Assembly: GCF_022346545.1 (NCBI RefSeq) | Contig: NZ_JAKRNU010000001.1 | Location: 620,001-684,000, forward strand | Origin: Sporosarcina sp. ACRSM | GTDB lineage: Bacteria > Bacillota > Bacilli > Bacillales_A > Planococcaceae | Reading direction: 5' to 3' | Length of the DNA stretch: 64,000 nt | In this document: positions 1 through 8,584 of the stretch, piece by piece | Layout: each line of letters opens with the position of its first letter | Position numbering within the stretch: position 1 is the stretch's first letter | Notes under the pieces: generated by a model | The model's input: only the letters and a program-made list of their open reading frames with translations | Told to the model about the DNA's origin: nothing | The model's database searches: none | Translations under genes and position numbers: made by a program

Positions 1-60
1 ATACTTTCACTTTGAATATATGTATTGAAGATGTCTTACAATTAGCCTTACAAAGTATTA

Positions 61-110
61 AAGCCTGTATCTAAGATCAGCTAGTCATGATCTTAGATAC
101 AGGCTTTTTT
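61..110 (+). terminator. Strong intrinsic terminator of a gene left of the window
   Basis: A perfect 19-bp stem (61-79 with 88-106) and 8-nt loop is followed by a T run on the + strand. The minus-strand side has no T run, so it best serves a rightward gene that ends before or near the window start. One + frame stays open from base 3 to a TAA at 72-74, which could be the tail of that gene, but this is too short to judge. Confidence 0.85.
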
Positions 111-132
111 CAATCGTTCTTGGGACTCTTGC

Positions 133-879
133 TCAGGGGAGGCTCAATTTGGCCGTCCTGCCGCCGTCCACAGTATAAACCTGCCCCGTGATAAACGCAG
201 CCTCATCAGCGGCGAGGAAGGCTACGAGCGCTGCGACTTCTTCAGGGGATCCCGTGCGGGCCACAGGGTGGATGCGTCCGATATTTTGTCGGAACGCCTC
301 TGAATCAGTTGTACTTTCAATGAATTCGAGGTTCAAATCAGTGTCGATCCAGCCGGGTGCCACCGCGTTGCAGCGTATGCCTTCATAGCCATGATCCACT
401 GCCACCGAACGAGTCAGCCCATGAAGACCGGCCTTGGTGGCGCAGTATGCCGCATGTCTAGGATTGGCGGCCAATCCCTCAATCGAACCGGTATTGACGA
501 TGCTGCCTCGCGTCTTGCGCAGGTAAGGCAACGCAGCCCGGATCATGAGGAAGGGGCCGGTCAGGTTGACATTGAGATTGCGCTGCCAATCCTCAACACT
601 CATTTCTTCGATCAAGGCTTCCTGCATCATACCGGCATTGTTTATCAGCACATCGAGCCGCCCGGTGCGCGCGATGACCTCTGCAACCATCTGCTCCGGC
701 GAATGCGGATCGGAGAAATCTGCCGTGATCCAGTCAAATTCCACGTCCTCGCCGCGCTGCGCGGTAATTACTGTTGCTCCTTCGTCGCGCAACCGTCGGG
801 CGATGGCCCGTCCAATCCCCGAACGCCCGCCTGTCACCAGCGCCACCTTGTTTTCAAAACGCTTCATTTGATTTGTCAT
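133..879 (-). CDS. SDR-family NAD(P)-dependent oxidoreductase
   Basis: Classical short-chain dehydrogenase/reductase of 248 aa, the usual size. Seen: nucleotide-binding TGGRSGIG (16-23), NNAG (80-83), catalytic Ser132, Tyr145 and Lys149 (YCATK), and the PG turn after strand 6. The substrate cannot be told; the family reduces or oxidises alcohols, sugars and ketoacids. The ATG start has an AAGGGGG ribosome site 8 nt upstream. It stands alone. Its base composition is clearly richer in G+C than every neighbour and its codons favour G/C in third position, which suggests recent transfer from a high-GC donor. Function class is certain, substrate unknown. Confidence 0.93.
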   Translation of the reverse strand: MTNQMKRFENKVALVTGGRSGIGRAIARRLRDEGATVITAQRGEDVEFDWITADFSDPHSPEQMVAEVIARTGRLDVLINNAGMMQEALIEEMSVEDWQRNLNVNLTGPFLMIRAALPYLRKTRGSIVNTGSIEGLAANPRHAAYCATKAGLHGLTRSVAVDHGYEGIRCNAVAPGWIDTDLNLEFIESTTDSEAFRQNIGRIHPVARTGSPEEVAALVAFLAADEAAFITGQVYTVDGGRTAKLSLP

Positions 880-899
880 TATAGTAACCCCCTTTCCAA

Positions 900-920
900 T
901 ACAATATATTACTTATTGTA
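900..920. promoter_or_regulatory. 21-bp dyad, candidate operator of the SDR gene
   Basis: Perfect half-sites TACAATA and TATTGTA are separated by 7 bp, just upstream of the SDR start. The minus strand also contains TACAAT in this dyad, which could act as its -10 box. Such an arrangement is typical for a TetR- or MarR-type repressor, but no such regulator is in the window. Confidence 0.45.
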
Positions 921-928
921 CTATGAAT

Positions 929-961
929 AAAGGCTGTCTCCTTTGCAGGAGTACAGCCTTT
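929..961 (-). terminator. Terminator after ktrD
   Basis: Stem AAAGGCTG/CAGCCTTT with an inner CTCCT/AGGAG arm lies 8 bp after the ktrD stop on the minus strand, followed by a short T-rich tail. Confidence 0.6.
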
Positions 962-968
962 ATTGGTA

Positions 969-2318
969 TTAGCCGATGATGACACGCTCTTGTGGGAATT
1001 GATATTTCTCCACCTTCGTTTTCCCTCCGAGTGTATACAAAAATGAAATCAAGCCGACACGTCCAATAAACATGAGCGCCATAATAATGATTTTACCGAT
1101 TGTCGATAATTCCGACGTCACCCCGAGGGACATGCCGCATGTACCAAATGCGGAAGTGATTTCAAATAGAAGTGCCACGACCGGGATACCCGGCTCCGTG
1201 ATAAGTAAAATTAACAAGGCTGTCATCACCATAATGCCTGCTAACAGAATGACCGCATACGACCGGAATACGTCAATCAACTTAATTTCACGATGAAATA
1301 TATTGATCACTTGTTTCCCGCGGGCAAAATTGATTAAAAACAACAAGGCAATCGCGAATGTCGTTGTCCGGATACCGCCCCCCACCGAACTTGGAGAGGC
1401 TCCGATGAACATCAGTGAGCTGATGACAATATCCGTTGCTTCACTAAACTGCGTCACATCGAACGTCGTCAGTCCCGCCGATCTGGAGGAAACGGAATGG
1501 AAGAGGGATGTAAACAGTTTTTCATGCCATGCCATTCCTTTGAATGAATGCATCGATTCCAATAAGAATATCATAAACGCACCCCAAAGGAGTAAAGCCC
1601 CAAATGTGATCGTCGTAATTTTTGTAAATAATGAAAAGCGGAAATGCGGCACTTTTTTCGAAAAGTACGCTTTCACTTCAATCAAGACAGGAAAACCGAT
1701 TGCGCCGAGAACAATGAGGATCATCGTCACTGTTTGTACGAAGTAATCATTGAAATAGGGAGCCATGGAACTATCCGAGATGCTAAAGCCCGCATTGGTC
1801 GTAGCGGAAACCGCTTTGAACATCCCATTTAGTAAAGCCTCACTGAACGAATCATAATAGCGCATAATATACACTGTTATGAGCAAACCCCCGATCAATT
1901 CGATCAAAAAGATGATTTTGACGATTTCCCGTATCAAATGGACGACACCCGACAAGCTATACTGATTGTGATCGACCATGATGAGTTGTCGTTCACGCAA
2001 ACCGATCTTTTTTTTCACAAGCAACCAGAAGAACGTACCGATGGACATGATACCGATACCGCCGATTTGAAAAACAAGCATCAGCATACAAAGCCCAAAA
2101 ATGGAATACGTATCTCCGATGCTGATCGATGTCAGGCCCGTCACACTTACCGCGCTAACAGCCGTAAACAAGCTATCGATGAAACTGACATCGACACCGG
2201 GCTTGTAAACGCCTGGCAAATTCAACAGCAGGAACGAAAAAGCGATGGCCAAAAAATAATAAAACACAATGATTTGCGCGGGAGTCAATCTCCGAATATT
2301 TTCACGTGTCAACTTCAT
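969..2318 (-). CDS. ktrD: Ktr-type potassium uptake channel subunit (KtrD-like)
   Basis: Membrane pore subunit of the Trk/Ktr/HKT superfamily, which brings in K+ (often Na+-coupled) and is gated by a cytosolic RCK protein (KtrA or KtrC). The 449-aa protein shows the four pore repeats, with selectivity-filter glycines at G61 (VTGL), G177 (TNAGF), G282 (RSAGL) and G395 (GTCGM), and the C-terminal ERVIIG. No RCK gene is adjacent, which fits the stand-alone KtrD rather than the KtrAB operon type; its partner must be elsewhere. The upstream gap is filled by repeats and shows no recognisable c-di-AMP riboswitch. KtrB is the alternative name. Confidence 0.88.
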   Translation of the reverse strand: MKLTRENIRRLTPAQIIVFYYFLAIAFSFLLLNLPGVYKPGVDVSFIDSLFTAVSAVSVTGLTSISIGDTYSIFGLCMLMLVFQIGGIGIMSIGTFFWLLVKKKIGLRERQLIMVDHNQYSLSGVVHLIREIVKIIFLIELIGGLLITVYIMRYYDSFSEALLNGMFKAVSATTNAGFSISDSSMAPYFNDYFVQTVTMILIVLGAIGFPVLIEVKAYFSKKVPHFRFSLFTKITTITFGALLLWGAFMIFLLESMHSFKGMAWHEKLFTSLFHSVSSRSAGLTTFDVTQFSEATDIVISSLMFIGASPSSVGGGIRTTTFAIALLFLINFARGKQVINIFHREIKLIDVFRSYAVILLAGIMVMTALLILLITEPGIPVVALLFEITSAFGTCGMSLGVTSELSTIGKIIIMALMFIGRVGLISFLYTLGGKTKVEKYQFPQERVIIG

Positions 2319-2334
2319 GCTAACCTATCCCTTT

Positions 2335-2580
2335 CACCTAATCAATTACGCCTCGGCATAATTTGCGTCCGGATTTTTTCAGGCCCGCCCACATCTAGCT
2401 CCGGGCGCCAGTAGCTCGGGTCATAAGCAGGCGCCCTACACTTTTGGGAGAAAAGTTTCCCTAAAAAAATCTGTGGCATCCGCCGGAGGCTTCATCTTCA
2501 TTTAGCGGGCATATGAACGCCCGCTAAATGAAGATGAAAGATATCGTTCCTCCATTTTAGAGAATGTCACTCTAAAATGA
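2335..2580. repeat. Composite interspersed repeat, copy A (contains a second repeat)
   Basis: Begins with the near-palindrome at 2344-2363 (AATTACGCC/GGCATAATT), followed by GCGTCCGGATTTT; the text TCTGTGGCATCCGC resumes at 2470. The same left and middle words occur at 46685-46765. Between them lies a copy of the other repeat family (2393-2446). A 20-bp perfect hairpin follows (2491-2510 with 2519-2538, 8-nt loop) and then a 10-bp hairpin (2553-2562 with 2570-2579). No coding potential. It fills the gap between ktrD and terC. Confidence 0.8.
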
Positions 2581-2600
2581 AAGCTTTTCTCATGAATCAA

Positions 2601-2633
2601 GAAAAAACGACAGCCTGTTACAAGCTGTCGTCA
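2601..2633 (-). terminator. Terminator of the TerC gene
   Basis: Stem ACGACAGC/GCTGTCGT with a run of six T on the minus strand, just after the terC-family stop. Confidence 0.85.
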
Positions 2634-2645
2634 TCATAAATAACA

Positions 2646-3410
2646 TTATCCATTCAGTTTTTTACGGTTCTGCCTAACACCAACTAAATAGCCATTCACT
2701 GCGATTCCTGCAAGAACAATCCAGAATGTCGTTTTCCATAAGGTTGAATGTGGGAATGCCGGATCGATAATCTGTAAGGCAGGATGTGCCAATGTAAGAA
2801 CGACCAATTTGATTCCGACCCATCCAACAATTAGAAATGCCGCTGTTTCCAATGCAGGATATTTCTCCAACAACACAACAAACTGGCGTGCCGCAAATCG
2901 CATGATGATCAGACCGATGATTCCACCTAATAGCATAACGGTGAATTGTCCTCCGTTAATGCCTCCAACATGGAAATCTCCAAGTTCAGGCAACGTCACA
3001 GCAAGTGCAACTGCAGCCAACATCGAATCGAGCGCAAATGCGATATCCGCGAGCTCGACTTTCAACACGGTCATCCAAAAACCGGATTGCTTACGAGGCT
3101 TGGCATCGGGATGGTCATCTTCCTTCCCTTTGCGCGAATCATAAATATTTTTAATCGAGATGAACAATAAATAAGCTGCACCGAGCGCCTGGATCTGCCA
3201 AATGTTCACTAAGAACGTAATCATGAACAATGCCGCAAACCGGAAAACAAATGCCCCGAATAACCCATAGAACAAGGCTTTTTTCTGTTGGGCTTTCGGC
3301 AAATGTTTGACCATGACCGCCATGACCACCGCATTATCTGCCGCCAGCAACCCTTCCAACACGATCAGTACTACAAGGACCCATGCATATTCCAATAAAA
3401 TTGCTTCCAA
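2646..3410 (-). CDS. TerC-family integral membrane protein (probable manganese exporter)
   Basis: A 254-aa TerC protein with about seven membrane helices. Acidic metal-site motifs are present: LEGLLAADNAVVMAV near the start and ELADIAFALDS in the middle. Family members (YkoY, YceF types in Bacillus) export Mn2+ and help metalate secreted proteins. The start chosen is TTG at 3410, because AGGAGG (3418-3423) lies 7 nt before it; a longer frame from 3449 would begin upstream of this site. The yybP-ykoY manganese riboswitch and its terminator directly precede it, which strongly supports Mn2+ as substrate. Confidence 0.9.
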   Translation of the reverse strand: MEAILLEYAWVLVVLIVLEGLLAADNAVVMAVMVKHLPKAQQKKALFYGLFGAFVFRFAALFMITFLVNIWQIQALGAAYLLFISIKNIYDSRKGKEDDHPDAKPRKQSGFWMTVLKVELADIAFALDSMLAAVALAVTLPELGDFHVGGINGGQFTVMLLGGIIGLIIMRFAARQFVVLLEKYPALETAAFLIVGWVGIKLVVLTLAHPALQIIDPAFPHSTLWKTTFWIVLAGIAVNGYLVGVRQNRKKLNG

Positions 3411-3430
3411 ATTGATTCCTCCTATTCGAC

Positions 3431-3606
3431 AATATAAAAAGACCCTCACCTAATAAAAAGGCAAAGGTCTCGCTAAGTCAGAATTCCGAAGAAAATTCAG
3501 CTATCATAACCGATGGCAAACGCCATGTATTGACGACTATGAAATAGGTCTCCCTATAGCTACTCCCCTTTGACGCAAAGTCAAAAGATATTAAGTTGGG
3601 TGCTTT
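3431..3606 (-). ncRNA. yybP-ykoY manganese riboswitch with terminator platform
   Basis: On the minus strand the leader carries the conserved blocks AAAGGGGAGTAGC (about 3559-3571) and TAGCGAGACCTTTGCC (3460-3475), where CAAAGG and CCTTTG form the closing helix. The downstream GAGACCTTTGCC can instead pair with GGTGAGGGTCT followed by a T run (3436-3470), a transcription terminator. In the known mechanism Mn2+ stabilises the aptamer and blocks this terminator, turning on the exporter gene that follows. Boundaries are approximate. Confidence 0.88.
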
Positions 3607-3612
3607 TGTTCT

Positions 3613-3640
3613 ATTATACCACCGCTGACTGAAATGTAAA
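3613..3640 (-). promoter_or_regulatory. Sigma-A promoter of the riboswitch-terC unit
   Basis: Minus strand -35 TTTACA (3635-3640), 16-bp spacer, -10 TATAAT (3613-3618). It lies directly after the RND transporter stop, so terC has its own promoter. Confidence 0.7.
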
Positions 3641-3647
3641 CGGAAAA

Positions 3648-6600
3648 TCATTCTTCTTTTACAGCTTTCCACATGTCTTTTTCAAATAAGCTGTAAATGA
3701 TCGGCACGATATACAATGTCAGCAAGGTTGAACTGAGTAGACCACCGATGACAGCGATCCCCATCGGTTGGTTGATCTCCGTCCCTTCCCCGATCCCCAA
3801 CGCGAGTGGCAACAATCCAAGCAATGTCGTCAATGCCGTCATGAAGATCGGACGCACCCGATCCCGGGATGCAATGAGAATGGCTTCGTATGAACGGAAA
3901 CCGGCCTCTTTCCGTTGGTTGATGTAATCGACAAGTACAATGCCATTATTGACAACAATCCCCACAAGGACAAGAATACCGATAATAGCTGGGACACTGA
4001 TCGGCGTACTTGTCCCAAACAGTCCGACGGCAACACCGATGGCCATGAGCGGTACAGAGAACATGATGACAAAAGGATACTTGAACGATTCGAACTGTGC
4101 CGCCATAACGATGTAGACGAGGATGACAGCTAGCAGGACGGCCATGAACATATCGTCGATGGCATCCTCGAACAACTCCCGATCGCCACTATAGGCCAGT
4201 TCAGTCCCTTCTGCTAATCCGAGTCGATTGACCGTATCATCCACTTTTCTCGTCATCTCTCCAAGCGATCGGGAAGACGCATATTTGACAGTGAAGTTGA
4301 CGGAATGAGCTTGATCGATTCGCCGGATGGACACGGGACCTTGCTCGATCGTGATAGCCGCCACTTCGTCGAGCGTGACAAATGCCCCTGTTGGTGTTCG
4401 GAGTTTCAGTTTCTTCAATTTATCCACCGTATTGCGGTATCTTTTATCATATGTGACATTAACGGCAAACACCTTACCGTTCTCGCTTATGATGTGTGTT
4501 GCCATCGTTCCCCTTGTAATCCCGTTAACCGCTTGGGCTATTTGGTAAGGTGGTAAACCATATGCGGCAGCCTTTTCCCGATCGACATCGATTTGAATTT
4601 CTTCCACTGTATGCTGAAGATCATTCGCCACTTCCATTACCGCATCCATTGCCTTCAGCTCTCGATCTAATGTATCCACCGCTTCATGAAGTCTTGCCTC
4701 ATCTGTATCCGTTAATGAAAAGGAAATGGTGTTTGGATTCGACCCAGCTGCCGTTTGCATGTTAAAGCCGATTTTCGCATCTTCTCCGACCAACTTCAAC
4801 ATTTCAGGTTGCACATCATCGACAAATTCAAAAACAGCACGATCGCGCTCGGCAAGTGGAACAAGTTTCACATAGATTTCTGCGACGCTCGCTTTTGAAG
4901 AGCCTTGTACAATCCCTTCTTGCGTTCCGCCGACAAGGCTGACATAGACGTCCACGTCCTTTTCCTCTTGCAAGCGCGCCTCGATACGTTGCACGACTTC
5001 ATCTGTCGCAGCCGGGGACGAACCGTTCGGCAATGTGACGGTCATGCTGACAAACCCTTCATCAGTTGCAGGCAAAAATTCCGTCCCCACTTTGAATAAA
5101 CCGAAACCGCTGATCACAAGCAACACTGCTGTGACAACTAAAATAGACAAACGATGTCGGAGTGCCCATTTCACAGATCTTTCATAACGATTCAATGCTT
5201 TTGAACGACGTCTGCGCGCCTCGATATTTTTCTTCGGCTTCTTCAGCATACGGCTTGCCATCATCGGAACAACAGTCAATGCAACAACGAGTGAGGCAAA
5301 TAAACTGAACGCAATCGTCAACGCGAATTCCGTGAAGATCTGCCCGATCAAGCCGCTTATGAAAACAACCGGAACGAAAACGGCAAGCGTCGTCAACGTG
5401 GATGCTGTAATGGCTCGGCCGACTTCTTTCGTTCCTTCGGATGCCGCTAGCTTCGGCGGTTTCCCCAACGCTAGATGCCGTTCAATATTTTCAATGACGA
5501 CAATCGCATTATCAACAAGCATGCCAATCCCGAGTGCCAACGCTCCGAGTGTCATAATATTCAAGGAGAAATCCGCAAAATAGATTAGAACAAATGTGAC
5601 GATCACGGAGTAAGGGATGGCAATCCCTATGATGATCGGACTTTTGATTCCACGGAGGAACAAAAACAAGACAAGCATCGCGAATAGACCACCGAGAAGA
5701 AGCGATTGACCAATATTGCCGATCGCCAGTTTGACATAATCGCCCTGATCGAACAATATATCGGATCGGACATCGGCAAATTCTTCTTTGGCCAACAGCT
5801 TGGCAAGCGCCTCTTTAAACGAAGTCGAGACAGCCGCTGTATTGGAACCCGATTCCTGCAAAACGGACATCAATACAGCTTGCTGACCGTCAGCTCGTGT
5901 TTGCATGGATGATTCGTCTTCAAGAAGTGCTACATCCGCCACATCGGCAATCGTCACCCGCTCACCGGTGAGCGGATTGACACCGGCAATGACGCCCCGG
6001 ATATCCGAAATCGTCGTCAATGTGCTGACAATGCGGGTGGTCAGCTGTTTGCCATCCGCTGTCTCAATCGGCTCACCAGGCATGGATATATTGTTCGCTT
6101 GAATCGCTTGGACGATATCCGACTGGACAAGCCCATTCGCTTCCAGCTTTTTCTGATCAAGGATGATTTGGACTTCTTCTATCAATTTTCCCGCAACGGT
6201 CACATTTGCGACGCCCTCCGTCCGTTGCAACTCTGTTTCCAACTGTTCCGCAAGAAGCCTGACATCTGCTCCTTCCGCGTTGGAAGACAAGGCGAGCTGA
6301 ATGACTGGAAATTGAGATGGGTCAAATTTCATGAATCTGGGTTTGCTCGCGCCATCAGGAACAGTCACCTGTTCCAAACGTTGCAGTATATCGAGTTGGA
6401 CGTCATCAATCTTGGTTGACCAATTAAATGTCAATAAGATGAAATTTGAACCTTCTTGCGAGGAAGTTTGCATCGTTTTCAAGCCTGGCGCTGTCGATAA
6501 ACTGGCCTCCAGCGGTTTGGTCAGCTTTTCACTCACCTCTTCAGGAGACGCCCCCGGATAGCTTGTCACAACGACCGCAATCGGCGGTTTCAATTCAGGA

Positions 6601-6710
6601 ATAAGCGTCACAGGAACCTTAAAAAAAGAGACCGCACCAAGTAGTATGACAAGGAACATCGTGACAATCGTCAATACAGGTCTTTTTATTGAAAAATCAC
6701 TTATTTTCAT
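3648..6710 (-). CDS. swrC: RND-family efflux transporter (SwrC/AcrB-like)
   Basis: Large proton-driven inner-membrane exporter of 1020 aa in the HAE family. Seen: N-terminal helix, two large extracytoplasmic loops (about 35-325 and 555-860), and the proton-relay helix GMLVDNAIVVIENIE with Asp400; AcrB has two adjacent Asp here, Gram-positive SwrC-type pumps one. In B. subtilis SwrC (YerP) removes surfactin and allows swarming. No membrane-fusion protein or outer-membrane partner is encoded nearby, normal for the Gram-positive type. No clear terminator separates it from the terC promoter downstream. Substrate unknown. Confidence 0.88.
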   Translation of the reverse strand: MKISDFSIKRPVLTIVTMFLVILLGAVSFFKVPVTLIPELKPPIAVVVTSYPGASPEEVSEKLTKPLEASLSTAPGLKTMQTSSQEGSNFILLTFNWSTKIDDVQLDILQRLEQVTVPDGASKPRFMKFDPSQFPVIQLALSSNAEGADVRLLAEQLETELQRTEGVANVTVAGKLIEEVQIILDQKKLEANGLVQSDIVQAIQANNISMPGEPIETADGKQLTTRIVSTLTTISDIRGVIAGVNPLTGERVTIADVADVALLEDESSMQTRADGQQAVLMSVLQESGSNTAAVSTSFKEALAKLLAKEEFADVRSDILFDQGDYVKLAIGNIGQSLLLGGLFAMLVLFLFLRGIKSPIIIGIAIPYSVIVTFVLIYFADFSLNIMTLGALALGIGMLVDNAIVVIENIERHLALGKPPKLAASEGTKEVGRAITASTLTTLAVFVPVVFISGLIGQIFTEFALTIAFSLFASLVVALTVVPMMASRMLKKPKKNIEARRRRSKALNRYERSVKWALRHRLSILVVTAVLLVISGFGLFKVGTEFLPATDEGFVSMTVTLPNGSSPAATDEVVQRIEARLQEEKDVDVYVSLVGGTQEGIVQGSSKASVAEIYVKLVPLAERDRAVFEFVDDVQPEMLKLVGEDAKIGFNMQTAAGSNPNTISFSLTDTDEARLHEAVDTLDRELKAMDAVMEVANDLQHTVEEIQIDVDREKAAAYGLPPYQIAQAVNGITRGTMATHIISENGKVFAVNVTYDKRYRNTVDKLKKLKLRTPTGAFVTLDEVAAITIEQGPVSIRRIDQAHSVNFTVKYASSRSLGEMTRKVDDTVNRLGLAEGTELAYSGDRELFEDAIDDMFMAVLLAVILVYIVMAAQFESFKYPFVIMFSVPLMAIGVAVGLFGTSTPISVPAIIGILVLVGIVVNNGIVLVDYINQRKEAGFRSYEAILIASRDRVRPIFMTALTTLLGLLPLALGIGEGTEINQPMGIAVIGGLLSSTLLTLYIVPIIYSLFEKDMWKAVKEE

Positions 6711-6807
6711 AGTTGACGCTCCTTTCTTCCAATCAGCGCTTCCTTAATCATATGCAAAGTTGAATTTGACTTCAAATATCAGCATCTATTTTCTGTAAAA
6801 TGAAGAG

Positions 6808-6844
6808 AAACCCGGCAAGACGTCTGCTTCGTCCCACCGGGTTC
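6808..6844 (-). terminator. Terminator of prfC
   Basis: Stem AACCCGG/CCGGGTT just past the prfC stop, with a T-rich tail on the minus strand. Confidence 0.7.
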
Positions 6845-6848
6845 TTGT

Positions 6849-8429
6849 TTATAAAAGACTATACAATCGGATATCCGGATGTTTATCATGGAACCAGCGC
6901 ATTGCGAAATCGTTCTCGAATAAAAAGACAAAATTATCGTATCGATCTTTTACGAGCATTGCACGCTGCCCTGTCATCGACTCTTTTACGTCGCCTTCAT
7001 TTTCAATCCAGCGTGCCACTTTCGAACCGATGTGCTCCATATTCACTTCCACATTGTACTCATTTTTCATCCGGTGCTCGAACACTTCAAACTGCAGCTG
7101 TCCGACAGCCCCAAGCAACACTTCTTCCGTATGGAGTGTCCGGTAATACTGGATCGCCCCTTCTTGCACGAGCTGCAAAATCCCTTTATGAAATTGCTTC
7201 GATTTCATGACGTTTTTCGCCGTGACGCGAACAAATAGCTCCGGCGTGAACTGTGGCAAGGCGTTAAATTGGAAAGAAGATTTGCCGCCGATCACCGTAT
7301 CCCCGATTTGGTAGTTCCCCGTATCATGCAAACCGATAATATCTCCCGCAACCGCTTCATTGACGGTTTCACGATCATCCGCCAAAAATTGTGTCGTCTG
7401 CGTCAGTTTGAATGTTTTCGAAATCCGTGGAACGGTTACAGTCATTCCTCGTTCAAACGCCCCGGAGACGATGCGGACGAATGCGATCCGATCACGGTGC
7501 ATCGGGTTCATATTCGCTTGAATTTTAAAGATAAAACCGGAGAACTCTTCCGCATACGGATCAATATCCGTTTCTTCCTTCGTTTGCCGCGGTTGCGGAG
7601 ATGGAGCAAACTGTAAAAACGTCTCTAAAAATGTTTGAACACCGAAATTCGTCAATGCACTGCCGAAAAAGACCGGTGTCAGTTCACCTTGCGCCACCCG
7701 TTCTTCATCAAATTCATTTCCAGCTTCATTCAATAACAGGACATCTTCGAGCGCTTGTTGATAATAAGAGGTCTCTTCCATTGGATGCGGTTCCGCAAGT
7801 CCACCGTCTTCATTCAAAGCGAGAAAGCGATGAGCTTCGTCAACGCGCACTTGCTCAATCCGCTTATTGAAGCGATCATAAATACCAAGGAATTCTTTCC
7901 CCATCCCGATCGGCCAGTTCATCGCATACGATTCAATGCCAAGCACTTCTTCCAACTCTTCCATCAATTCAAGTGGTTCTTTCCCTTGACGGTCCATTTT
8001 ATTGATGAAAGTGAAAATGGGAATACCGCGCATCCGGCAAACTTTAAATAATTTAATGGTTTGCGGTTCAATCCCTTTTGCGGAGTCGATCATCATGACT
8101 GCCGCATCGACCGCCATCAATGTCCGATACGTATCTTCACTGAAATCTTCGTGACCCGGCGTATCCAAAATATTGACGCGTTTTCCATCGTAATCGAATT
8201 GCATGACAGAGGAAGTGACCGAAATCCCCCGTTGCTTCTCGATTTCCATCCAGTCCGACGTCGCGAATTTCCCCGTCTTTTTCCCTTTGACAGTCCCTGC
8301 ATCACGGATTGCTCCGCCGAAATACAGCAGCTTTTCCGTTATCGTCGTTTTCCCCGCATCCGGGTGGGATATGATTGCAAACGTGCGCCGCGATTCAATT
8401 TCATCATGTATTGGTTTTTCCATTGTCAT
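6849..8429 (-). CDS. prfC: Peptide chain release factor 3
   Basis: Class II translation GTPase that recycles RF1/RF2 from the ribosome after termination. The 526-aa protein has the P-loop HPDAGKTT (22-29), switch region with [25 protein letters not shown] and NKMDR, in the order and length typical of RF3. AAGGAG lies 4 nt before this ATG and 10 nt before a second ATG (codon 3), so the true start may be M3 at 8423. The neighbouring murE in the same orientation repeats a staphylococcal arrangement. Confidence 0.96.
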   Translation of the reverse strand: MTMEKPIHDEIESRRTFAIISHPDAGKTTITEKLLYFGGAIRDAGTVKGKKTGKFATSDWMEIEKQRGISVTSSVMQFDYDGKRVNILDTPGHEDFSEDTYRTLMAVDAAVMMIDSAKGIEPQTIKLFKVCRMRGIPIFTFINKMDRQGKEPLELMEELEEVLGIESYAMNWPIGMGKEFLGIYDRFNKRIEQVRVDEAHRFLALNEDGGLAEPHPMEETSYYQQALEDVLLLNEAGNEFDEERVAQGELTPVFFGSALTNFGVQTFLETFLQFAPSPQPRQTKEETDIDPYAEEFSGFIFKIQANMNPMHRDRIAFVRIVSGAFERGMTVTVPRISKTFKLTQTTQFLADDRETVNEAVAGDIIGLHDTGNYQIGDTVIGGKSSFQFNALPQFTPELFVRVTAKNVMKSKQFHKGILQLVQEGAIQYYRTLHTEEVLLGAVGQLQFEVFEHRMKNEYNVEVNMEHIGSKVARWIENEGDVKESMTGQRAMLVKDRYDNFVFLFENDFAMRWFHDKHPDIRLYSLL

Positions 8430-8540
8430 TTAACTCCTTCTGTTCAGCTTTTTTAAGCATAGACACTATGGGCCATGATTTCAACATTTTTTATTTCTAT
8501 TTAGTAGAAGTTTTCTGCGGCGATGCCTTATTTCCAAAAC

Positions 8541-8580
8541 GAAAAAGAGCCGGTCCTTATAAACAGGCTCGACCCTCTTT
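8541..8580 (-). terminator. Terminator of murE
   Basis: Stem with GAGCC/GGCTC and flanking AGAG/CTCT, followed on the minus strand by TTTTTCGTTTT, right after the murE stop. Confidence 0.75.
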
Positions 8581-8584
8581 CTAA

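Noticed and set aside
2319..2600. Possible c-di-AMP (ydaO) riboswitch upstream of ktrD
   Set aside because: The region is explained by repeat elements and their hairpins; the aptamer's conserved blocks were not found.
3478..3672. 64-codon minus-strand frame upstream of terC
   Set aside because: It is an accidental reading of the riboswitch and the end of the RND gene.
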